This document shows, piece by piece, positions 15,634 through 22,910 of a DNA stretch of 35,178 nt. A program made the translations under genes and the position numbers. Every line of letters begins with the position of its first letter. The first letter of the stretch is position 1. This DNA comes from an uncultured Faecalibacterium sp. (GTDB lineage: Bacteria; Bacillota; Clostridia; Oscillospirales; Ruminococcaceae). Where the stretch lies: positions 1 to 35,178 of the forward strand of contig CAKSZU010000015.1 of NCBI GenBank assembly GCA_934526125.1, in the 5' to 3' direction. The notes beneath the pieces were generated by a model that saw nothing but the letters and a program-made list of their open reading frames with translations, was not told the origin of the DNA and searched no databases.

Positions 15634-18600
15634 ATGAAAAACCGATTGCTCAGCATGATACTGGCCATCAGTATGGTGCTGACGTTCCTGCCGGTAAGCG
15701 CCATTTCAGCGTTTGCGGATGTTGGCAGCACCAGCAGCGATGATCTGAAATGGTCGATTGATGATAATGGCACTTTGACCATCAGCGGCTACGGTGCAAT
15801 GAAAGATTATGATAATTATGCAAACCGCTCGCCTTGGCATAACTTTAATTTCACAAATGTCGTGATTGAAGATGGCGTGACCTCTATTGGTGAATGGGCG
15901 TTTTATGAATGCAAGCTGACTCAGATTACCATCCCGAATAGTGTCACATCCATTGGGAAAAACGCATTCGATAGCAGTGGGCTTACCAGTGTGACCATTC
16001 CCAGTTCGGTTACTTCTGTGGGTGAGTATGCTTTCGTGCGTTGTTCCTCTCTGAGCAGCCTTACCATCGAGAACAGCGTGATCAGCAGATACGAGTTCTA
16101 CGGATGCACCAGCTTGACAGAGGTAACCATTCCGGGAGCCGTGTCCACGATTGAGGTATGCGCTTTCAAAGAGTGTTCCAATCTGGGGACTGTTACGATT
16201 GAAAATGGTGTTACTGCTATTGGTAACGAAGCATTCATGTGTACGCTGACCAAAGACAAAAATGGCAATTATGTCGGCGCATCTGCTCCTTTTAGCGTGA
16301 CGATCCCGGATTCGGTAACATCTATCGGGTCTTGTGCTTTTTATGGCCGTGCAGGTTTGACGAACATTGCACTTCCTTCAGGTCTTAAGACCATCCCCGT
16401 CCTTGCCTTCTCCTATACGGGCCTAACCGAAATTGACATTCCGAATAGCGTTACCACAATTGAAAGGGAGGCCTTTTTGAAGTGTACAAGTCTAACAAGG
16501 GTTTCCGTTCCTTCCAGTGTGAAAACGATTGGTGAGGGTGCGTTCTCCGGCTGTACGAGTCTTTCGATTGTCAATATCCCGGCGGGTGTTCAGACAATTG
16601 AAACCTATACATTCAGAAATTGTGCCGCTCTGGAATCGATCGAAATTCCGGGCAGTGTAGAAAAGATTGGCATGTCTGCCTTTGAAGGCACAGGGTTGGT
16701 ACACCTTGATATTCCAGAGGGCGTTACTACACTTGTGGATGGCGCTTTCAAGAATTGCCATAGCCTGCTTGATGTAAAAATCCCAAAAACCGTGAGCGAT
16801 ATGGATCCTCAGTTCGGCTCAATCTTTATGAATTGTGAACAGCTGAATACGGTTACATTCGCAAAAGACGGAAAGCTTACAGTTCTTGGCACCAGTACGT
16901 TTGAAGGTTGTAAAGCCCTTAAAACAATAACGTTTCCAGACAGCTTGCACGAGGTTCGACGTCGAGGTTTCAAGGGCTGCGAGGCTCTGGAAACACTCAC
17001 ATTGCCCAATAATTTTAGTGGTATTGAGGAAAGCGCTTTTCAGGATTGCATCGGCCTGAAAAATATTACGATTACTTTGCAAGGATCGACGTATCTTAAT
17101 ATTGGTACAGATGCTTTCAAGGGATGCACCAACCTGGAGAAAATTTACTACACAGGTTCCCTCGCAAAACTTAGACTTTTTAATTCCGATTGGGTCCGTA
17201 TTATCGGCCTGACTGGTCTGGATACCGGTGATACCCAAATCGTATATGAAGGCCAGGCCCCCATTGATCTGGTATATCGGCTCAGTGTGCGGTTCTATAC
17301 TCCGGACTATTATGGCCGCTATGAATGCAATTCGGCAAACGACACCAGCGTCTACCATAACGAGACCCTTGCCAGCGACAAAGTTCCGACTTTGGAGAGC
17401 AAGGACGGTTACACCCTCCATTGGCGTGTGGACTCTGCAGACGGTGAAGAGTTTGTTTTGGGTGAAACGCCTGTGACGAAAGGCCTTTACCTGTACGCCG
17501 TTTATACCCTTGACACCAAGGGCGTTACCGTGCCCGCCGGTGTAACGGTAAAGGATGCAGACGGCAACACAATCACCCCCGATGAAAACGGCAAGGTGTC
17601 CGTGACCCCCGGGCAGAAGATCACGCTGGAAGCTCCGACCAAGACTGATAATGGCGATGCCTACGAGTGGACGATCAGCGGAAACGGCAGCGAACAGCCT
17701 GAAACCAAAATCAGTGACTCTATTACCGTTACAGTGAACGATGAAACCGAGATCAAGCTGGAAACCCTGAAAGCCCTGCACATTACCAATGAGGGCAAAC
17801 CCAACACCACCGGCACCAAGTACGATGAAACCAGTGGCACTTACTACGGCAACGGCTGGGAGTACAGCGAAACTGCTGGCCTGACCATTAAGGCAAATGC
17901 AGACCTGAGCAACGAGCCTGCTGTTACTGTGAATGTGACAGTGGAAACCGGCAAGACCGTTTCCAACGCCAAGCTGACGGGGGACGTCACCAACAACGGC
18001 ACCCTGAGCAATTGTGTGCTGGACAAAGCCCCGACCGGCGGAACAGTGGAAAACAGCCTGTTCGGTGCAGAATACACCGGCGCACACACCCTGACCGAAG
18101 CAGACGGTAAGGACATTACCGCCAAGCTGGACGGCGTGAAGGACGGCAGCCTGACCGGCAAAACGCTGTGGTTCGTGGGCACACCCAAGCTGACCGCAAC
18201 GGTTGAGAATACCGAGATCAAACACATCAACCATGATGACGTGAAGGCAAGCAAAATCACCGGTGTGAAGGGTACTGTTGAAACGGATAATGCTGACAAC
18301 AGCGTGACCTTTACCCCCAACGGTGAAAAGAACATCCTGCTGAACAACCGGACGGCGGAAAGCGGCGATTTCACCTTTACCACGCCGGAGGATTGCACCT
18401 ATGACGGCAATGTCCACAAGGTAGATGACATCACTTCCACGACCTACATGGACGGTGAATACACGGTCAAGTACGACTACAAGAAGCCGGACGGCACCCC
18501 GGGCGATGAGACCGAGGAGCCTAAGAACGCCGGAACCTACACGGTGAAGATCGTGATGAGCGACGGCCAGACCATCGACACCGGCAAGAGCTTTACCATC

Positions 18601-19638
18601 AAGCCTGCAGAGCCCGGCAAGGACGACTTTGAGTTTGTCAAAGACCTGCCCTCCGGCGTGACCGAGGACCGGGACGACAGCGAAAAGACCGCCGAGGTCC
18701 AGCTGAAGAGCGACAGCCTGTTCCAGAAAAACGGTGCAGGCGTTGAACAGGAGTACCAGAAAAAGAATGCCGACGGCGAGTGGGAGAAAGTGACTGCTCC
18801 CAGCGGCAAGGGCGAATATAAGCTGGTGGCAACGGTCACCACGACCGACCCGAACCTGACCGGCGGCACCGTGGAGTGGGAGTTTACCATTCTCGACCGC
18901 GAGGATGCCAACTGGCTGACGATGAGCGTCGAGGACGGCAAGATCACGAAGGTGACCCGCCCCGCCGCCGATGACGCCGAAGCCGAAGAGGACATCACCG
19001 AAAAGGTGCTGCTGACGGCTTCTGCAGACGGCAGCAAGACCGCTTACAAAGTCCCCGCAGGCGCACAGGTGACCGTCACCGCCAACGATGCCCCGCAGGA
19101 CATGAAGTTCGAGATGTGGCGCTTCAGCGTCAACAGCATGAACGGCGATACGGCCCTTGCCCTTTACAGCCGGAGCATGACCTTCACCCTGAAGGACGAC
19201 GTTGCCGGCCTGACCGTCAGCGCCATGTATCAGGATGCCGCCATCGACAGCGGCTATGATATCCTCGGCCCGGCGGCGGCCGCCACCACGGCCGTTGTGG
19301 GCAGTGCCATCCTGGCCTATCAGGGCCACATGCTGGGCACCGAACTTTATCTGATCTATCTGCTGCCCTCCGGCGCAGTGATCCCGGCTAACCGCATCCA
19401 GCTGGCCATGCTGCTGTGGCAGGATGCCGGGAACCCCGCCCCCGTGGACGAGACCCTGTACACCGACATCGATGCCAACGACACCGACGCCATGCAGGCC
19501 GCCCAGTGGGCCGTGGAGACCGGTCTGATGGAGCTGCCGGACGCCGACAACGCCCCCGACCAGTTCGACCCCTACGCCGCCGTCTCCAACGTGGATGTCA
19601 TCCACGCCTGGAAGAAGGCGCAGAAGGTCAAAGGGTAA
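15634..19638 (+). CDS. Secreted BspA-type leucine-rich-repeat protein
   Basis: A 1334-residue exported protein. A signal peptide covers residues 1-28 (KNRLL, hydrophobic core, ISAFA before the cut). From about 45 to 515 run many BspA/LRR_5 repeats of the type VTIPSSVTSVGEYAF, a fold used by gut bacteria for host or microbe binding. Later come Ig-like/MBG-type segments (about 910-990 and 996-1086) with AGTYTVKI. Near the C-terminus are a hydrophobic Ala/Gly stretch (about 1210-1231) and a single SLH-like domain (about 1250-1330: PANRIQLAMLLWQDAG ... AAQWAVETGLMELP) that could hold it to the wall. There is no LPXTG motif. ATG 15634 is chosen over the earlier in-frame start because AAGGAGG lies 6 nt before it and the signal peptide begins there. 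A c-di-GMP riboswitch and terminator precede the gene. Confidence 0.93.
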   Translation: MKNRLLSMILAISMVLTFLPVSAISAFADVGSTSSDDLKWSIDDNGTLTISGYGAMKDYDNYANRSPWHNFNFTNVVIEDGVTSIGEWAFYECKLTQITIPNSVTSIGKNAFDSSGLTSVTIPSSVTSVGEYAFVRCSSLSSLTIENSVISRYEFYGCTSLTEVTIPGAVSTIEVCAFKECSNLGTVTIENGVTAIGNEAFMCTLTKDKNGNYVGASAPFSVTIPDSVTSIGSCAFYGRAGLTNIALPSGLKTIPVLAFSYTGLTEIDIPNSVTTIEREAFLKCTSLTRVSVPSSVKTIGEGAFSGCTSLSIVNIPAGVQTIETYTFRNCAALESIEIPGSVEKIGMSAFEGTGLVHLDIPEGVTTLVDGAFKNCHSLLDVKIPKTVSDMDPQFGSIFMNCEQLNTVTFAKDGKLTVLGTSTFEGCKALKTITFPDSLHEVRRRGFKGCEALETLTLPNNFSGIEESAFQDCIGLKNITITLQGSTYLNIGTDAFKGCTNLEKIYYTGSLAKLRLFNSDWVRIIGLTGLDTGDTQIVYEGQAPIDLVYRLSVRFYTPDYYGRYECNSANDTSVYHNETLASDKVPTLESKDGYTLHWRVDSADGEEFVLGETPVTKGLYLYAVYTLDTKGVTVPAGVTVKDADGNTITPDENGKVSVTPGQKITLEAPTKTDNGDAYEWTISGNGSEQPETKISDSITVTVNDETEIKLETLKALHITNEGKPNTTGTKYDETSGTYYGNGWEYSETAGLTIKANADLSNEPAVTVNVTVETGKTVSNAKLTGDVTNNGTLSNCVLDKAPTGGTVENSLFGAEYTGAHTLTEADGKDITAKLDGVKDGSLTGKTLWFVGTPKLTATVENTEIKHINHDDVKASKITGVKGTVETDNADNSVTFTPNGEKNILLNNRTAESGDFTFTTPEDCTYDGNVHKVDDITSTTYMDGEYTVKYDYKKPDGTPGDETEEPKNAGTYTVKIVMSDGQTIDTGKSFTIKPAEPGKDDFEFVKDLPSGVTEDRDDSEKTAEVQLKSDSLFQKNGAGVEQEYQKKNADGEWEKVTAPSGKGEYKLVATVTTTDPNLTGGTVEWEFTILDREDANWLTMSVEDGKITKVTRPAADDAEAEEDITEKVLLTASADGSKTAYKVPAGAQVTVTANDAPQDMKFEMWRFSVNSMNGDTALALYSRSMTFTLKDDVAGLTVSAMYQDAAIDSGYDILGPAAAATTAVVGSAILAYQGHMLGTELYLIYLLPSGAVIPANRIQLAMLLWQDAGNPAPVDETLYTDIDANDTDAMQAAQWAVETGLMELPDADNAPDQFDPYAAVSNVDVIHAWKKAQKVKG

Positions 19639-19646
19639 ACGGCCTT

Positions 19647-19700
19647 GCCCTCTCAGTCAAAGCCTGACGGCTTTGCCAGCTCCCCCAAAGGGGGAGCCAA
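19647..19700. repeat. Copy of the GCCCTCTCAGTCA palindromic repeat
   Basis: It starts GCCCTCTCAGTCA, followed by AAGCCTGACGGCTTT and a perfect GCTCCCCC/GGGGGAGC palindrome, matching the left half of the element at 15379. It begins 9 nt after the LRR stop and could double as a 3'-end structure of that mRNA. Confidence 0.85.
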
Positions 19701-19754
19701 GTCTGCCCCACGGGCAGGCCCATGATTTAGCCATTCCCTTGTAATATCCCAAGA

Positions 19755-19807
19755 ACGGCAGCGCCGCCCTGTACCCTCATTCCGGGGGTCCAGGGCGGCG
19801 TTGTCGT
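19755..19807. other. Long intergenic hairpin
   Basis: ACGGCAGCGCCGCCCTG (19755-19771) pairs along its full 17 nt with 19791-19807, using two G-T pairs. Only a short TTT follows, so it is a weak terminator candidate for the LRR transcript and may instead be a processing or stabilising structure. Confidence 0.55.
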
Positions 19808-19831
19808 TTGGGGAAAATTCAGATAGGGCCT

Positions 19832-19906
19832 GCCCTCGCAGATGACCTTGGCTCTCCCTCTCCGTCAGTGCTGACGCACTGCCACCTCTCCCAAAGGGAG
19901 AGGCAA
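19832..19906. repeat. Variant copy of the palindromic repeat family
   Basis: CCTCGCAGATGACCTTGGC leads into CTCTCCCTC, an internal palindrome GTCAGTGCTGAC, and CCTCTCCC/GGGAGAGG. The outer motif is shared with the copy at 8027, but the centre differs, suggesting modular reshuffling within the family. Confidence 0.75.
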
Positions 19907-19947
19907 GTGCGGCTCGGCCTTTTGCTGGAGCTGACCCCGTAGATACG

Positions 19948-19976
19948 TTGGCTCTCCCTTTGGGAGAACTGGCACC
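19948..19976. repeat. Truncated repeat copy abutting metallophosphoesterase stop
   Basis: TTGGCTCTCCCTTTGGGAGA followed by ACTGGCA matches the palindromic core of the family, then similarity is lost where the coding sequence of the neighbouring minus-strand gene ends at 19977. Confidence 0.7.
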
Positions 19977-20660
19977 TCACCGTTTCGCGTGTCTCTCCCC
20001 CATGGGGATCAGGTCGCAGAAGACGCACCGGCTCCGGGTGGAGAGGGCCATGTCCTTGTGGTAGCAGCCGAAGAACCACTTTTCATACTGCAGCTTCAGC
20101 AGGACCCGGTCGAGGAAGAGGTGGAGCCGGTTGGACTCCCCCACCGCCAGCGCGGTGAAATCCAGAAACCGGCTGGGGGCGTCGTGGGTCAGCACATAGT
20201 CCACCTTCCAGCCGTTCGCTTCCAGATTCTTCTCGCAGGCCGCGTACTCCTCATCCGAGGGCATCTCCTGGGGCCACCAGTTGACCCCGGCCTCCCGCTC
20301 TTCCCGGTCCGGGCTTTCGGTGCCGCCGAAGCAGAGGTATTTCTTCCCCTCCAGCTCCAGTACGCCGCCCCGGCAGACATGGTAGACGTTGCCGCCCAGC
20401 GCCTGTACCCGGCCGCCGAACTTTTCTTCCGCCGGGTACTGTGCCAGCAGATCATAGTTCTCGTGGGCCCCGTCCAGAAACAGCAGTGTGTAGGGCCGCT
20501 TGCGCAGCCAGTCCAGCTTTTTCTCCTCTTCCCGGCTCCCGTCCCATACGAAGCCGAAATCGCCCAGCACCACCACGATGTCCCGCCGGCTCAGCCAGCG
20601 GAGCTTCCCATGCCGGAAGCGTTCCAGATCGCCGTGGGTGTCGCCTGTCAGATATACCAT
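19977..20660 (-). CDS. Metallophosphoesterase
   Basis: A 227-residue calcineurin-like phosphoesterase. Metal-binding motifs appear in order: GDTHGD (residues 6-11), GDFGFVWDG, GAHENYD (in place of GNHE), VLTHDAPS, and FFGCYHKD near the end (in place of GHxH). No signal peptide or membrane segment is present, so a cytosolic phosphoesterase of unknown substrate is likely. The start at MVYLTGDTHGD (20660) fits the family, whose proteins open directly with the metal motif; the longer frame adds only a basic unsupported extension. It is transcribed divergently from the S11-like gene. Its stop lies against a truncated palindromic repeat. Confidence 0.9.
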   Translation of the reverse strand: MVYLTGDTHGDLERFRHGKLRWLSRRDIVVVLGDFGFVWDGSREEEKKLDWLRKRPYTLLFLDGAHENYDLLAQYPAEEKFGGRVQALGGNVYHVCRGGVLELEGKKYLCFGGTESPDREEREAGVNWWPQEMPSDEEYAACEKNLEANGWKVDYVLTHDAPSRFLDFTALAVGESNRLHLFLDRVLLKLQYEKWFFGCYHKDMALSTRSRCVFCDLIPMGERHAKR

Positions 20661-20702
20661 CCTTGTTCCCTTCCGCCGCTTTGTGAAACCGGGCAAAAAC
20701 CC

Positions 20703-20731
20703 TTGTTTCAGCGCGGCAAACCTGTTATTAT
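20703..20731 (+). promoter_or_regulatory. Promoter of the S11-like gene
   Basis: TTGTTT (20703-20708) and TATTAT (20726-20731) are separated by 17 bp. The leader that follows contains a GCGGAG/CTCCGC hairpin and a TGCGG/CCGCA hairpin before the AAGGAA ribosome binding site. Confidence 0.6.
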
Positions 20732-20826
20732 TATAAGGTGCGGAGTTTTTCTCCGCAAAGTTCTGTCTTTTCCGTGCGGAAAGAACCGCAGTTTATATCA
20801 TATCGCTTTTTGAAGGAATTGTCCAC

Positions 20827-22167
20827 ATGAAACGTATTTTTGCATTGTTCCTGTCCTTTGCCGTCCTGTTCAGCTGTCTTGCCGTGACAGCCGGGGCCAT
20901 GTTCGACCCCAGCACCGTCTACGAGATCCAGGCAAAGAGTGCCTATATCGTCAACACCGACACCAACATCATCGTCTACGAGAAGGACAGCCGCAAACAG
21001 GTGTCCGCCGGGGGGCTGACCAAATATATGACCGTTGCCCTGGTCATGACCAACTACGCCGACCAGCTGGACAACACTTTCACCATGCCCTTTGCCATTT
21101 CGGACTACGTCCATAACACCGACAACGCCGATATGCGCTCCGGCGAGACCTTCACCTACCGCGAAGCCCTCTATGCCATGCTGCTGCGGAACGCCAACGA
21201 GGCCGCCATGGGCCTTGCCTATGCCCTGTCCGGCGGTGATCTCACCGGCTGGGTGAGCCAGATGAACGCCCTGTCCCAGAAGATTGGCACCACCGACAGC
21301 ACCTGGACCGATGCCTGCGGGCTGGACAGCGGCAACGTGACCACCGCCGTGGACATGTACCTGATCCTGCGCTACCTCATGAGCTTCGACGCTTTCAAAG
21401 AGATCTCGTCTGCCCCCACCTTCACCATGCCCGCCAAGGAAAAGCACACCAAGAGCTTCGTGCTGCTCAACCAGAACGTGGCCCTGAACAAGGTCAGCGG
21501 CGGGCAGTTCTACCGCAGCGCCATGCAGGGCGGCATGTGCGATGTGATGGCCTACAAGAACGACAACGGCGACCAGAGCTATGTCTCCTGGGCCAACAAG
21601 GACGGTGCCACCTATATCTTCTGCATCATGCAGAGTCCGGACACCTGCGACGATTACGGCTATGCCAACCGCCGCCCCGCCCTGTACGAGACGACCAAAC
21701 TCATCGACTGGGTGTTCGAGAGCTTTTCGATCCAGGCCGCGCTGGACACTGACCAGGCCCTGGCCGAGATCCCGGTGAAGTACTCCTCCGACACCGACAC
21801 CCTCCAGCTTTACCCCGACGACAACATGATGACCCTGCTGCCCTCCACCGGCGACGGCTCCGTCACCCAGAAATACTTCCACCTGCCCGACTACGCCACC
21901 GCCCCCATTCATCAGGGCGACGTGGTGGGCACCGTGGAGCTGAAGCTGGCCGGGGAGACCATCGGCGTGGTAAATCTGGTGGCCGGGCAGGATGTTCACC
22001 AGAACGCCCTGCTCTTCACCCTCTCCCGGGTCCAGGCCTTCCTCCACAGCCTGTATCTGAAGGTCGTCATTGTCCTCTCCCTGCTGACGCTGGCCGTCTA
22101 CGGCCTGTGGGTGCTGCTCAATCTCTGGAATGGCCGCCGCCCGCGCAAGAAGATCCACAGAAGATAA
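20827..22167 (+). CDS. S11 D-Ala-D-Ala carboxypeptidase homologue with lost catalytic motifs
   Basis: The 446-residue protein has a signal peptide (residues 1-24), an S11/PBP5-like domain (about 30-275), a second beta-rich domain, and a C-terminal membrane helix (about 404-426, VVIVLSLLTLAVYGLWVLL) with a basic tail. The overall S11 pattern is clear (YIVNTDTNIIVYEKDS, KYMTVALVM, AMLLRNANEAAMGLA, WTDACGLDSGN). However, all three catalytic motifs are altered. SxxK reads GLTK (serine replaced by G63, K66 kept), SxN reads NAN (122-124), and the KTG position reads SAM near 231-233. It is therefore probably an inactive, membrane-anchored homologue that may bind or regulate wall enzymes. AAGGAA precedes the ATG. 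A strong terminator follows. Confidence 0.88.
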   Translation: MKRIFALFLSFAVLFSCLAVTAGAMFDPSTVYEIQAKSAYIVNTDTNIIVYEKDSRKQVSAGGLTKYMTVALVMTNYADQLDNTFTMPFAISDYVHNTDNADMRSGETFTYREALYAMLLRNANEAAMGLAYALSGGDLTGWVSQMNALSQKIGTTDSTWTDACGLDSGNVTTAVDMYLILRYLMSFDAFKEISSAPTFTMPAKEKHTKSFVLLNQNVALNKVSGGQFYRSAMQGGMCDVMAYKNDNGDQSYVSWANKDGATYIFCIMQSPDTCDDYGYANRRPALYETTKLIDWVFESFSIQAALDTDQALAEIPVKYSSDTDTLQLYPDDNMMTLLPSTGDGSVTQKYFHLPDYATAPIHQGDVVGTVELKLAGETIGVVNLVAGQDVHQNALLFTLSRVQAFLHSLYLKVVIVLSLLTLAVYGLWVLLNLWNGRRPRKKIHRR

Positions 22168-22173
22168 CCGTTT

Positions 22174-22209
22174 GACCGGGGCAGTCCTGCAGGGCTGCCC
22201 CGGTCTTTT
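22174..22209 (+). terminator. Terminator of the S11-like gene
   Basis: GACCGGGGCAG and CTGCCCCGGTC form a perfect 11-bp stem followed by TTTT. It lies in the short gap between convergent genes, and no T-run is present in the opposite direction. Confidence 0.9.
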
Positions 22210-22214
22210 ACATT

Positions 22215-22907
22215 TCAGTCAATGGTCGTTTTCGTCCGGCCGATGCCGATGACCGCCGTGGCGATCTTCTTCCAGGTGTTGCAGCCGCAGACACCGTCCA
22301 CCGCAAGACTGGTGCGCTTCTGGTAGCCCCGCAGGGCCTCCTCGGTGCGGGTGCCGAACAGCCCGTCGATCCGGCTGCCGGTCTGGTAGCCCAGGGTGGA
22401 AAGGGCATCCTGCAGGATCATCACATAGCACCCCCGGCTGCCCCGCCGCAGGGTGGGGTAGCCCGCCGTGGTTCCGCTGCAGGCCGGTGTACCGTAGCGC
22501 CGGTCAAAATGCACCCAGGTGGGAGTCTGGCTCAGCGGTTCCACATAGCCCCAGGCCCCAGTGGCCCGGGCGGCGTTGTAGATGGCCGTCCGCCGGCTCT
22601 GGGAAAGGCTCTGCCCCACATCAAACGCCACCCCGGCGTAGTGCTGGCTGCGGGTGCCGTGGCCGCCCTCCCAGATGCGGCGGAAGGCGTACCCCACCGG
22701 GATGCCGCTGCCGTACTTGCGGCGGGTCAGGTTCCATGCCTCCATGGCGGCGATCGTGGTCCACAGCACCGGACTGCCGGATTTTCCCCGGAACTCCCGC
22801 AGCGTCAGGGTACGCTGGGTGCTGTATGGCATGGGGTCGTTTTCGTTGAGGCTGTTGTAGGTGTAGACTTTGTTTTCGTAGGCGTCATAGACAAGCAGAC
22901 GTGCCAT
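22215..22907 (-). CDS. M15-like peptidase with peptidoglycan-binding domain
   Basis: A 230-residue protein. Residues about 60-137 carry the zinc site of M15-type D,D-peptidases: SQHYAGVAFDVG (H89 and D96) and TWVHFD (H133). A PG_binding_1 domain follows (about 150-220: LRRGSRG, IDGLFGTRTEEALRGYQ, LAVDGVCG, TWKKI). It should cut peptide cross-links or stem ends in peptidoglycan. No signal peptide is visible. The gene begins 3 nt after the SpoIID-like gene with GGAGGG overlapping its end, so the two are coupled. A role in remodelling a special wall, as in sporulation-derived systems, is inference; a phage endolysin origin is an alternative. Confidence 0.85.
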   Translation of the reverse strand: MARLLVYDAYENKVYTYNSLNENDPMPYSTQRTLTLREFRGKSGSPVLWTTIAAMEAWNLTRRKYGSGIPVGYAFRRIWEGGHGTRSQHYAGVAFDVGQSLSQSRRTAIYNAARATGAWGYVEPLSQTPTWVHFDRRYGTPACSGTTAGYPTLRRGSRGCYVMILQDALSTLGYQTGSRIDGLFGTRTEEALRGYQKRTSLAVDGVCGCNTWKKIATAVIGIGRTKTTID

Positions 22908-22910
22908 CCG

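Noticed and set aside
16819..19605. Minus-strand open frame of 928 codons inside the LRR gene
   Set aside because: The plus-strand frame has a signal peptide, repeats, ribosome binding site, promoter and riboswitch. The antisense frame is a by-product of codon bias.
20731..22158. Minus-strand open frame of 475 codons opposite the S11-like gene
   Set aside because: Same shadow effect; no motif or start signal, and the plus-strand product has a clear fold and signal peptide.
22215..22907. M15-like peptidase as the missing lysis gene of the phage cassette
   Set aside because: It lies 12 kb away, is coupled to a SpoIID-like host-type gene and has no holin nearby, so a link to the cassette is not supported.
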